From Microseira sp003486305 (GTDB lineage Bacteria; Cyanobacteriota; Cyanobacteriia; Cyanobacteriales; Aerosakkonemataceae), in assembly GCA_031969655.1 (NCBI GenBank), contig DALYJX010000003.1:42365-106364 (forward strand): a stretch of 64,000 nt of DNA, given 5' to 3'. Made by a program: the position numbers and the translations under genes. The notes beneath the pieces are model-generated. The model ran no database searches and was not told where the DNA came from. It saw nothing but the letters and a program-made list of their open reading frames with translations. This document shows positions 44,920 through 52,839 of this stretch, in pieces; the stretch's first letter is position 1, and every line of letters begins with the position of its first letter.

Positions 44920-46141
44920 TTTGAATGAATTAATGGCGATTTATCCGGAACAGATCTGGATAGATATATCGCCACAAGAACGGGAAAAGGCATGGCAGCA
45001 AACCCAGAATCAACCTTATTCTAATGCTGGTTCTCGTTGGAATGCGTATCTTAATTGCCTATGTCTAAATACTTTTACTCGTTGGGTTAAAGAAGAACCA
45101 GAACTAGAGGAAACCCTTAAAATTTGGCCAAATGATGCCTCTCTGCCGAGTTTTTGGGATGTAGTAAACGGTACGAAACTGACTCTAGGGGAAACTGGAT
45201 TGGTACTAATTCCCAGCGATAAAAGTGCTTTTTCGGAATTTCGGATTCCGCAAGAATGGGTCGATATTGCTAACTGGGCAGCTCGTTATTATTTGGCTGT
45301 AAACTTAAATTTAGACGCAGGCTGGATGCGGGTGCGGGGATATGCTTCACACGAGCAAATTCAACAAGAAGGAAGATGCGATCGCCTGGATAGAACTTAC
45401 GTTTTAGATCCAGAAGATTTAATCGCCGACATCAACGTAATGTGGGTAGCGCGAGAACTATTTCCTGCTAATAAATTAGCCGTAAAAGCCTTACCAACTT
45501 TGTCAAGAGAACAAACAGAAAAAATCCTCCAACAGTTGAGTCACCAGATCGATTATTCACCCAGACTTGATTTATCCTTTGAACAGTGGGCGTCAATCGT
45601 AGCCAATGACGAAACTCGCCAACAATTATATCAACTTCGACTGGCAAACCAAAACATTGCACCCAGCCAACCAAAAGCAAACAATTTAAGCTTATGGTTT
45701 CAAAATATCTTTGATGCCGGGTGGCAATCTGTTGAGACAATATTAGGCACGCAACGGGAAACTTTAGCCTTTCAGTTCAGAACAGATGCGGCATTAAACG
45801 ATGTTTCTGTCAAGGGGTTAAAGCTAATTGACTTAGGAATTGATATCAAAGGCAATGCCGTCATGCTGTTAGTTGGTCTGACGCCAGAGATCGATCAAAA
45901 AGTCAATATCCGCGTGCAACTGTATCCAGCTAAAGGAGAAACTTATCTGCCACCAAATCTGAAATTAGGTTTGCTTTCTCAGTCGGGAGTAACTCTCCAA
46001 GAAGTCGAATCAAGAAGCCAGGATAACTACATTCAACTCAAACGATTTAAGTCTCCTGCGGGAAAAGGTTTCACTATCCAAGTTGCACTAGGTGATGTCA
46101 GTATAAAAGAAGATTTTGTGCTTTCCTCTCTAGTAAGCTAA
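44909..46141 (+). CDS. DUF1822 protein
   Basis: This 410-residue protein matches the cyanobacterial DUF1822 family: an N-terminal part with WNAYLNCLCLNTF, LGETGLVLIPSDKS and YLAVNLN, and a C-terminal beta-rich part with LIDLGIDIKGNAVMLLVGL and VQLYP. It has no signal peptide or membrane helix, so it should be cytosolic. Its function is unknown. It sits between the sigma-like gene (overlapping by 11 bases) and the membrane CHAT-CHASE2 gene (five bases between stop and ATG). A role as linker or antagonist between sensor and sigma factor is a reasonable inference but is not shown by sequence. Confidence 0.82.
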   Translation: MILNLNELMAIYPEQIWIDISPQEREKAWQQTQNQPYSNAGSRWNAYLNCLCLNTFTRWVKEEPELEETLKIWPNDASLPSFWDVVNGTKLTLGETGLVLIPSDKSAFSEFRIPQEWVDIANWAARYYLAVNLNLDAGWMRVRGYASHEQIQQEGRCDRLDRTYVLDPEDLIADINVMWVARELFPANKLAVKALPTLSREQTEKILQQLSHQIDYSPRLDLSFEQWASIVANDETRQQLYQLRLANQNIAPSQPKANNLSLWFQNIFDAGWQSVETILGTQRETLAFQFRTDAALNDVSVKGLKLIDLGIDIKGNAVMLLVGLTPEIDQKVNIRVQLYPAKGETYLPPNLKLGLLSQSGVTLQEVESRSQDNYIQLKRFKSPAGKGFTIQVALGDVSIKEDFVLSSLVS

Positions 46142-46146
46142 CAACG

Positions 46147-48549
46147 ATGGGTAAGTTAGTTATATTGAACCTGGGAAAGGGAGATTTTTTTAAAGGTTTT
46201 CCTTCGGTGACAGCTCAGTTATCTGAGGATGGTAACCCCGTACCTCTCCAATGTACGGGAAGTTTACCTCCCGCAGCTGAGTTGATTCAACTCTATAGAC
46301 GTTGGCAGTTGCTCTATAGGTTGCTCTATGAGTCTTTCTATCCCAGTTTTGGTTGGCGTCGCCGGGGTATTGAGGAAGAAATCGAAATAGATGAGGAAGA
46401 TATTACCCATTTTTCCTCTGTTGAGTTCAGTAATTTATGCGATGAGTTACAAAATCGGATTAATTCTTGGCTTAAATCTGAGCCATTTCGCAATATCGAC
46501 CAAAAGTTACGCACGAAATTAGCTACCACGGATGAAATTCGGGTGATTCTGCAAACCGAAGATAACTGGGTGAGGCAAATTCCCTGGCATTTGTGGGATT
46601 TTTTTGAGGATTATCCCAATGCGGTAGTAGGCTTAAGTGCTAGGGAATTTGAACCAGTTAAATTATCTGGTAAATCAAATGTAAAATTAATCCGAATCTT
46701 AGCGGTTTTAGGCAATAGTTTAGGAATTGATGTTCAAAAAGATCGGGTAATTTTGGAGCAATTACCGGGAGCTAAAACGGTTTTTTTGGTAGAGCCTTCG
46801 CGACAAGAGTTAGATCGCTGGTTGTGGGATAAACAAGGGTGGGATATTCTTTTCTTTGCCGGACATAGTTCGATGGAACCTTGTCAGGCGGAGCCTGATG
46901 ATTTGCGTTCCCCGGGCTTACCGCCTGGGAACGAGGAGAGGGGGCGGTTTTATATTAATCAAACTGATAGTTTAACAATTTCTCAGTTAAAAAATGGTTT
47001 GAAAGCTGCGATTAAACGGGGTCTTCGCTTAGCTATTTTCAACTCTTGTGAAGGGTTAGGATTGGCGCAAGATTTGGCCCCTTTGCATATTCCGCAAATG
47101 ATTGTGATGCGGGAACCAGTGCCAGATTTGGTGGCTCAAGAATTTTTGAAGCACTTTCTAGAAGCATTTTCGAGTGGGGAATCTTTGTATTTGGCGGTGC
47201 GGGAAGCGGGGGAAAGATTGCAGGGTTTGGAAGGAGAATTTCCCTGTGCCAGTTGGTTACCAGCGATTTGTCAAAATCCAGCCGAAAAGTCGCTAGTTTG
47301 GCCTCAAAGTGGTAGTAATTACTATAATAAGGTATTGCCTTTTCGACGGATAATTCCGGCAATTTTTATAGCGGGAGTGGTAGTAACTACCGCGATCGCG
47401 GGGATGCGCGCTCTCGGATTTTTACAACCTTGGGAATTGCAAGCTTTTGATGCGGTGATGCGATCGCGTCCCCAGGAAGCACCAGATCCGCGCATTCTCA
47501 TCGTTACCATCACAGAAGCAGATGTCCGCAGTCAACCCCCCAAAGAAAGAGGCGGCGCGTCTCTATCGGATCGTTCTTTAGCTCAATTGATCGAAAAATT
47601 GGAGCAGTTCAAACCCCGCGTCATCGGTTTAGATATCTATCGCGAGGAAGCGGTAAAAGCAGATGAGCAAAAATTAGCGACTTGGATGAGAAACAGCGAT
47701 CGCTTCATCGCAATTTGCAAAGTCAGCGAGGATGACAAAAATTTCGGCGTCGCACCGCCTCCCGAAGTGCCAATTAAACGCTTGGGTTTTAGCGATGTTG
47801 TGCGAGATCACGATAATATTCTCCGCCGTCATTTACTCGCAATGGCTGATGCATCCCCTTGCAATACCGATAAATCTTTTAGTTTTCGGTTAGCAACTCG
47901 ATACCTAGCCGATTATAATATCAAGGCTAAACTTACGCCGGAAAAAGACTGGCAAATCGGTACTGTTACGTTTAAAAATTTGCAGTCTAACAGCGGGGGT
48001 TATCACGGAATTGATAATTTGGGTTATCAAGTATTGCTCAACTGGCGCGCGACGGATTCAGTAGCGACACAAGTTACATTGAGCGATGTTATTAATCATA
48101 AAATTACTGCCGAGCAAGTGCGATCGCGCATCGTTTTAATCGGCACAACTGCCGAAAGCTTTCACGATTATTGGTCTACCCCTTATAGTGCAGGTCGCTG
48201 GCCTCATAAGTCAATACCGGGGGTGGTGGTGCAGGCGCATATGACCAGTCAGATTCTGAGTGCGGTGCGCGATCGCAGACCATTACTATGGGTATGGCCC
48301 AAATGGTGCGAATTGCTGTGGATTTGGTGCTGGTCTGCGATTGGCGGCGTACTCGCGTGGCGCAACTCTTCGGTGTTGCGTTTGGGGATTGCTACCTGTG
48401 GCGCTATTTGCCTGTTATATGGATTGTGCCTGGGTTTATTAATGCTAGGAGGTTGGGTGCCTTTGGTTCCGTCAGCTTTAGCTTTGATCGCTACAGGTGG
48501 AAGCGTACTAGCTTACACTTTTTATGTTTTTTATGCTCGAAATTTTTAG
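46147..48549 (+). CDS. Membrane protein: CHAT protease domain fused to CHASE2 sensor
   Basis: This protein has 800 residues. The N-terminal part (about 165-375) is a CHAT domain with His in LFFAGHSS and Cys in AIFNSCEGLG, the caspase-like pair. One transmembrane helix follows (IIPAIFIAGVVVTTAIAG, near 400), then a CHASE2 extracytoplasmic sensor (about 420-690; LQAFDAVMRSRP, RVIGLDIYRE, VLIGTTAESFHD), and three C-terminal helices. CHASE2 usually feeds kinases or cyclases. Here the output would be a cytosolic protease. A short in-frame copy of the CCTGGGAACGAG repeat (46887-46943) sits between the His and Cys motifs. It is the last gene of the sigma-DUF1822-CHAT operon. Confidence 0.92.
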   Translation: MGKLVILNLGKGDFFKGFPSVTAQLSEDGNPVPLQCTGSLPPAAELIQLYRRWQLLYRLLYESFYPSFGWRRRGIEEEIEIDEEDITHFSSVEFSNLCDELQNRINSWLKSEPFRNIDQKLRTKLATTDEIRVILQTEDNWVRQIPWHLWDFFEDYPNAVVGLSAREFEPVKLSGKSNVKLIRILAVLGNSLGIDVQKDRVILEQLPGAKTVFLVEPSRQELDRWLWDKQGWDILFFAGHSSMEPCQAEPDDLRSPGLPPGNEERGRFYINQTDSLTISQLKNGLKAAIKRGLRLAIFNSCEGLGLAQDLAPLHIPQMIVMREPVPDLVAQEFLKHFLEAFSSGESLYLAVREAGERLQGLEGEFPCASWLPAICQNPAEKSLVWPQSGSNYYNKVLPFRRIIPAIFIAGVVVTTAIAGMRALGFLQPWELQAFDAVMRSRPQEAPDPRILIVTITEADVRSQPPKERGGASLSDRSLAQLIEKLEQFKPRVIGLDIYREEAVKADEQKLATWMRNSDRFIAICKVSEDDKNFGVAPPPEVPIKRLGFSDVVRDHDNILRRHLLAMADASPCNTDKSFSFRLATRYLADYNIKAKLTPEKDWQIGTVTFKNLQSNSGGYHGIDNLGYQVLLNWRATDSVATQVTLSDVINHKITAEQVRSRIVLIGTTAESFHDYWSTPYSAGRWPHKSIPGVVVQAHMTSQILSAVRDRRPLLWVWPKWCELLWIWCWSAIGGVLAWRNSSVLRLGIATCGAICLLYGLCLGLLMLGGWVPLVPSALALIATGGSVLAYTFYVFYARNF
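46887..46943. repeat. In-frame copy of the CCTGGGAACGAG palindromic element in the CHAT domain
   Basis: CAGGCGGAGCCTG, CCCGGGC and CCTGGGAACGAGG mark a diverged copy of the element that is repeated in the kinase and in the C-PCP-C NRPS. It encodes about 19 residues between the His and Cys motifs. Confidence 0.7.
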
Positions 48550-48561
48550 CGAATTATTAAT

Positions 48562-48632
48562 AAGGAGCCGGATTTCAGAACTTAAGATTCAAAAAACTAT
48601 TTCTTGAACCCTAAAACCTGAATTCCGACTCC
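48562..48632. terminator. Bidirectional hairpin terminator between CHAT-CHASE2 and cpcG
   Basis: AAGGAGCCGGATTTCAG and CTGAATTCCGACTCCT form a long imperfect stem with an A/T-rich loop in the 140 bases between two convergent genes, the expected place for a two-way terminator. Confidence 0.6.
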
Positions 48633-48689
48633 TATGTTTTGCATGGTTAGCGTTAGTTTACCTTCCGCTTACCAGATCGCTAGCCCTGC

Positions 48690-49442
48690 TTAGCGCTTGC
48701 GATAAGGCACTTTGCTTTCGTAGTCGATGTTGTATGGCGAGACACGTTGTGGGGGATTGCCTTGAGCATTGATACTCCGAGCCATTGCCACATACAGCGA
48801 TGGATCGCCTGCTTTGGCTTGCTTGTCGGGTGGAGTGTAACGACGCACAGACGTTTGCCAGATGATCTGCGGGAAGCCAAGTTTCCCACGGTAGTATTCG
48901 TTGTAGCGAGGAGACTTGATGTTGAAAGGCAGCTCGCTAGCACCAGAGGGCAGAACGCGACGACGTTGGAAAGGAACGATGTTGTCGCCGAAGTTATCCA
49001 GGTACTCTTGGCTGTTGATCAGGTCATTGACCAAGCCTGCGCGACCTTTGGTTGCTACTACAATCGACCAAGCGATTTTTTCGCGATCGCTGTAAACATC
49101 CCGTCCCAGAATCTTCTGTACGCAATGCTCAACAAAGCGGTAGTTGCTGTTGAGGTTATAAAAGCTCTTGGTGAAGGTATTGGACAGGCACAATCCCCGA
49201 ATGAACTCGCGGACGGTGATTTGTCCGTTGCGCAGTTGCGACTCCAAAAAGCGCTCGCGATCCGCTTTAAACGCATGGAAGAAGATCTGGCGGTAAGCCG
49301 CTTCGATCAGGTTATCCATGTCAGTCGGAGACAGGATGTTGTCTGTCGAGAAGATCCTGGGCTGTTCGTCGCCCGGAACTTCGTAGGCAGCAACCCGAGC
49401 ATTTTGCGACGAAGGGGCATACTCTAACAGGGGAATAGCCAC
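48690..49442 (-). CDS. cpcG: Phycobilisome rod-core linker CpcG
   Basis: This protein has 250 residues. It attaches phycocyanin rods to the allophycocyanin core. The N-terminus (MAIPLLEYAPSSQNARV) is the classical CpcG start. The pfam00427 linker domain (about 25-185) shows IEAAYRQIFFHAFK, LESQLRNGQITVREFIRGL, NYRFVEHCVQKILGRDVY and EYLDNFGDNIVPFQRRR. The basic, Tyr-rich tail belongs to the core-binding part. GAAGGAAG lies 14 bases before the ATG. The gene is monocistronic by layout, ending at a probable two-way terminator. Confidence 0.97.
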   Translation of the reverse strand: MAIPLLEYAPSSQNARVAAYEVPGDEQPRIFSTDNILSPTDMDNLIEAAYRQIFFHAFKADRERFLESQLRNGQITVREFIRGLCLSNTFTKSFYNLNSNYRFVEHCVQKILGRDVYSDREKIAWSIVVATKGRAGLVNDLINSQEYLDNFGDNIVPFQRRRVLPSGASELPFNIKSPRYNEYYRGKLGFPQIIWQTSVRRYTPPDKQAKAGDPSLYVAMARSINAQGNPPQRVSPYNIDYESKVPYRKR

Positions 49443-49640
49443 GTTTAAAAACTTCCTTCTTACGAAACTTTACAAATTTTCCTCATCATAAGGGCAAAGC
49501 GTACCAGAATTCTCAGTAACCTGATAAAACGTTAAGCTTCTTAATATCCAGACAAAACCTAGATTCTGTAAGGCTTCCATGTCGGGGGACTGACATCACT
49601 TTGGCACGTTTTGGCTGAATGCATCCGCCACCGATGAGTA

Positions 49641-50237
49641 TCAGTGCCAGGAATGATTCCTCAACTGGTTTTGAGTGTACCCGGTGGTAAATTCCCTTTC
49701 GCCTCGCCAAAATGCCAGGGGATCTAGCGCTGGAGTGTAGGGAGGCCAACTTTGCAAGATCGAGTTTATCTGATTTGGAGGGGGTTCTAGCCCCAAACCT
49801 AAACAGAGATGGCAAAGAACCGCTGCAAACTCCTGACCGTGACCGGGACTGTTGAGATAAGCGTGGGCGTATTCATGGGCGACGAGGCGTAACCAATCCT
49901 TTCGCGCCAGACGACCTACATCGACTAGGATAGCGATCGCACTCTGTGAGAGGTGGCACAGTCCATCTACTCCAAACTTGAGTGCCAAGGGAACGGCAAA
50001 GATTTGCATCGGGCGACGCTGTTGGGGGTGAAAACAATCATGGCAGGTAACTAGACAGCGTCGCAGATCGGCATTTACCGCATCAATATTTTCGCCGAGA
50101 AAGGTGCAGATGAGCGAGCGATCGCGCAGGTTCCCCATCACGTCCACCATCCCCGGATCGGGCAGCAGGTTTTGCATCCCCCGCAAATACTCTACTCCAC
50201 GGTTTTCAGCATCAATCCTATGACTATTGCTCACCAA
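49641..50237 (-). CDS. Putative HExxH zinc metalloprotease-like protein
   Basis: This protein has 198 residues. The stretch RLVAHEYAHAYLNSPGHGQEFAAVL contains HExxH (HEYAH) with a further HGQEF, typical of zincin or SprT-like folds, and an upstream CLVTCHDCFH with closely spaced Cys and His. There is no signal peptide. The start overlaps the end of the CpcS/CpeS-type lyase gene by seven bases, so the two are made together. I do not recognise a named family. A peptidase or zinc-dependent helper of phycobiliprotein assembly or turnover is an inference from this coupling. Confidence 0.75.
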   Translation of the reverse strand: MVSNSHRIDAENRGVEYLRGMQNLLPDPGMVDVMGNLRDRSLICTFLGENIDAVNADLRRCLVTCHDCFHPQQRRPMQIFAVPLALKFGVDGLCHLSQSAIAILVDVGRLARKDWLRLVAHEYAHAYLNSPGHGQEFAAVLCHLCLGLGLEPPPNQINSILQSWPPYTPALDPLAFWRGEREFTTGYTQNQLRNHSWH

Positions 50238-50887
50238 CCCAGGAAAGAGAAATATTGTCTAGAAGCATCTTGTTTGGCTTGCAGCGCTTCCTGAGCTTTT
50301 GCAGGGGTCACATCTCCACTGGCAACAGCTACAGGATGGGCTTCCTTTTTACTCGCCAAGTCTGTTCCGATGCGGCTTTCAGTACAAAATGACGCCGTGC
50401 TGAATCCGCCGAAGCGTTTTACCGTACTGCTTCGCATCCGCAAATCCGGACTGGCAAACCAAAAACGCTCCTCCGAACTCATGGTGTCGTATTCGGTGAT
50501 CAAAACCAATCCTCCGTCCTCATCCATGTGGTATTGACCCACTACCGGCACGATTTCGGCATAACCTCTGTCGCGGAGTAACCGACCTTGACGGGGATTG
50601 TCTGCATCGGGTACGAGGGCAAATACCGTCTTGCCTTCGTGATTTTCTCCCTCTTGATCCCAACCCATTGAACCACCCCAGGTGACGCGACAACCCCCAA
50701 TCGCCAAATTCCCATCTATTTGATGGAATTCGCACAGGGCAACGATTTCTGGATCGTCCGCCGCCAAAGCATCCACCTGAATTTCCGACTCACCCACCTC
50801 AGAACGTTTGAAGGCAAGGTGATGGGTTGTGCGCTGCGATCGCCACCTGCCAGCACTTTGTTGAAAAAACTCCATTGCGTCCATCAC
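50231..50887 (-). CDS. CpcS/CpeS-family phycobiliprotein lyase
   Basis: This 218-residue lipocalin-fold lyase attaches bilins to conserved Cys82-type sites. The family pattern is clear: SAGRWRSQRTTHHLAF near residue 11, RVTWGGSMGWD, RDRGYAEIVPVVGQYHMDEDG, TEYDTMSSEERFWFA and FCTESR. It differs from the second CpeS in this window by a longer C-terminal tail and by the TTHHLAFKRSE form, which is closer to the CpcS group. Three Met codons (50887, 50884, 50875) are possible starts. GGAGG lies upstream. It is divergent from nblA. Confidence 0.9.
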   Translation of the reverse strand: MMDAMEFFQQSAGRWRSQRTTHHLAFKRSEVGESEIQVDALAADDPEIVALCEFHQIDGNLAIGGCRVTWGGSMGWDQEGENHEGKTVFALVPDADNPRQGRLLRDRGYAEIVPVVGQYHMDEDGGLVLITEYDTMSSEERFWFASPDLRMRSSTVKRFGGFSTASFCTESRIGTDLASKKEAHPVAVASGDVTPAKAQEALQAKQDASRQYFSFLGW

Positions 50888-51147
50888 TTAATCCCAGCCT
50901 CCAAGCCTCTGTTTTCAACTCTTTCTGATGATAAAGCTTTTACTGCCCACCAGTGCGCGTTCATCCTCGAACTTAACTCGATAGGCATACTAGACATTTT
51001 GTCAAGCATTTGTTACTCTAGTTAATAATTAAGTCTCAACCCACTCACCGTCAGGGATGCCATTCAACAAAATCGCGATTCCAGCTTGAATAAAACCCCA
51101 TTCGCTTTCTCACCTGTAACCAACCAACTCGATTTGAGGCAAAGATA

Positions 51148-51318
51148 ATGGAATTTCCTGTTGGACTTAGCTTAGAGCAACAATTTAACCTGAAGGCTTA
51201 TGAGCAGCAGGTCAAAGGACTGAGTCAGGAACAGGCTCAAGGTTACCTGTTGGAAGTCATGCGGCAGCTGATGATTAAGGATAATGTGATTAAGCACCTG
51301 ATGAAGAAGGAGTTATAG
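51148..51318 (+). CDS. nblA: NblA phycobilisome degradation adaptor
   Basis: This 56-residue protein begins MEFPVGLSLEQQFNLKAYE and ends IKHLMKKEL. The LSLEQQFxLxxxExQVxxxSxEQAQxxLxxxxxQLM pattern is the NblA/Ycf18 family. NblA binds phycobiliproteins and recruits the Clp protease during nitrogen or sulfur starvation. GAGG precedes the ATG by about nine bases. It lies directly upstream of cpeBA in the same direction, with 258 bases between, and divergent from the lyase operon, so degradation and synthesis genes are neighbours. Confidence 0.93.
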   Translation: MEFPVGLSLEQQFNLKAYEQQVKGLSQEQAQGYLLEVMRQLMIKDNVIKHLMKKEL

Positions 51319-51514
51319 TCGGTCAGAATTCCAGAAAATCCAGCAATTAAGGCAGGGCGTTCTGAGAAATCGGGATTGTTGCTGCGATCTCGTAGCCTGC
51401 CCCAGGCGTCCTAAAATTTGAGCCTTCCAGCCACTTAACCAAGGCTCTTAGGCTTAAAATTTGTTACAGAATATTACTTTGTTTCTCATAACTGAGACGG
51501 TTGCCTGCCTCTTC

Positions 51515-51553
51515 TTTTATCTTCAAGAGTGTCTTGGTGAAGACAAGATAAAA
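51515..51553 (+). promoter_or_regulatory. Hairpin in the cpeB leader
   Basis: Perfect nine-base arms TTTTATCTT and AAGATAAAA flank a 21-base loop that can form an inner GTCTT / AAGAC stem. It ends 23 bases before the cpeB ATG, ahead of an AGGAG ribosome site, so it may affect mRNA stability or translation. A duplicated TAAAATTTG motif lies farther upstream (about 51411 and 51455). Confidence 0.45.
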
Positions 51554-51576
51554 CTTACAGAAATTAGGAGAGTTCA

Positions 51577-52131
51577 ATGCTCGACGCATTTTCCAGAGCC
51601 GTTGTAACGGCAGATACCAGCACTTCTTGTGTATCTGACCTGGGTGCTTTAAAAGCTTTTGTTGCTGAAGGTAACAAGCGTTTGGACGCAGTAAACGCGA
51701 TCGCTAGCAACGCCAGCTGTATGGTTTCTGACGCTGTAGCTGGAATGATCTGCGAAAACCAAGGCTTGATCCAAGCTGGTGGTAACTGCTACCCCAACCG
51801 TCGCATGGCTGCTTGCTTGCGCGATGCTGAAATCATCTTACGCTACGTAACCTACGCTCTGTTGGCTGGCGACGCTTCTGTTCTAGACGATCGCTGCCTC
51901 AACGGTTTGAAGGAAACCTACGCTGCATTGGGCGTTCCTACCACCTCCACCGTGCGTGCCGTTCAGATCATGAAGGCTCAAGCTGCTGCTCACATCCAAG
52001 ACACCCCCAGCGAAGCTCGCGCAGGCGCTAGGCTCCGCAAGATGGGCGCTCCAGTGGTAGAAGATCGTTGCGCTAACCTAGTTGCTGAAGCTTCCAGCTA
52101 CTTCGATCGCGTGATTTCGGCTCTGAGCTAG
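51577..52131 (+). CDS. cpeB: C-phycoerythrin beta subunit
   Basis: This 184-residue light-harvesting protein sits in the distal phycobilisome rods. Chromophore cysteines are all visible: the doubly linked pair in NASCMVSD and GMICENQ (near 50 and 61), the central Cys in RRMAACLRDAE (near 82), and the C-terminal one in VEDRCANL (near 167). The length and start (MLDAFSRAVVTAD) match CpeB. An AGGAG site precedes the ATG. It is co-transcribed with cpeA 77 bases downstream. The PEB lyases encoded nearby (CpeF-like for the double link, CpeS for the central Cys, CpeT for the C-terminal Cys) fit these sites by known family roles. Confidence 0.99.
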   Translation: MLDAFSRAVVTADTSTSCVSDLGALKAFVAEGNKRLDAVNAIASNASCMVSDAVAGMICENQGLIQAGGNCYPNRRMAACLRDAEIILRYVTYALLAGDASVLDDRCLNGLKETYAALGVPTTSTVRAVQIMKAQAAAHIQDTPSEARAGARLRKMGAPVVEDRCANLVAEASSYFDRVISALS

Positions 52132-52208
52132 TCAATTGCTAAGCGCAATTCGCTCAGGAAGATTGAAACTAAGCTCATAGTACAAAATCAACTTTGGAGA
52201 TTTAAGAG

Positions 52209-52703
52209 ATGAAATCCGTTGTTACCACTGTTATTGCTGCTGCTGATGCGGCAGGTCGTTTCCCCACAACCTCCGATCTAGAATCGGTTCAAGGTTCTAT
52301 CCAACGCTCAGCTGCTCGTCTGGAAGCTGCTGAAAAGCTGGCTAACAACCTCGACCAAGTAGCTCAAGAAGCTTACGATGCTTGCATCAGAAAGTATTCC
52401 TACCTGAACAATGCTGGTGAAGCCAACTCCACCGATACCTACAAAGCCAAATGCCTGCGCGACATCAAGCACTACATGCGCTTGATCCAATATTGCCTAG
52501 TTGTTGGCGGTACTGGTCCTCTGGATGAGTGGGGTATTGCCGGACAGCGTGAAGTATATCGCGCTTTGGGTCTGCCCACCGCTCCCTACGTTGAAGCACT
52601 GAGCTTTGCTCGCAATCGTGGTTGCGCTCCTCGCGATATGTCTGCTCAAGCATTGGTAGAATACAATGCACTGCTCGACTATGCAATTAACTCTCTGTCG
52701 TAA
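52209..52703 (+). CDS. cpeA: C-phycoerythrin alpha subunit
   Basis: This protein has 164 residues. The two phycoerythrobilin cysteines are in KCLRDIKHYMRL (near 82) and RNRGCAPRDMS (near 139). MKSVVTTVIAAADAAGRFP is the standard CpeA start and the length is normal. TGGAGATT precedes the ATG. It forms the alpha-beta monomer with CpeB. The downstream lyase CpeY is known in relatives to modify the Cys82 site of this subunit, with CpeZ as chaperone-like partner. Confidence 0.99.
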   Translation: MKSVVTTVIAAADAAGRFPTTSDLESVQGSIQRSAARLEAAEKLANNLDQVAQEAYDACIRKYSYLNNAGEANSTDTYKAKCLRDIKHYMRLIQYCLVVGGTGPLDEWGIAGQREVYRALGLPTAPYVEALSFARNRGCAPRDMSAQALVEYNALLDYAINSLS

Positions 52704-52751
52704 GATGAGTTAAATATCTCGAATCGCCGAGCGAAGTTAGGCTAATCGAGT

Positions 52752-52813
52752 CTGGGGATTCTTAGAATAGTGCTTTGCCAAAGTGGGTTAAGTATTGTTT
52801 TAAGAGTCCCCAG
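52752..52813 (+). terminator. Hairpin between cpeA and cpeY (attenuator-like)
   Basis: CTGGGGATTCTTA (52752-52764) pairs with TAAGAGTCCCCAG (52801-52813) with one mismatch. It lies between the highly expressed structural genes and the low-level lyase genes, the usual place for partial termination or mRNA processing in phycobiliprotein operons. Reading into cpeYZ would then be reduced. Confidence 0.6.
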
Positions 52814-52839
52814 GTTTATGTTTGTGGAGGAATTGCTAC

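Noticed and set aside
48747..49427. Plus-strand open frame of 226 codons
   Set aside because: It is fully antisense to cpcG, whose protein is unmistakable.
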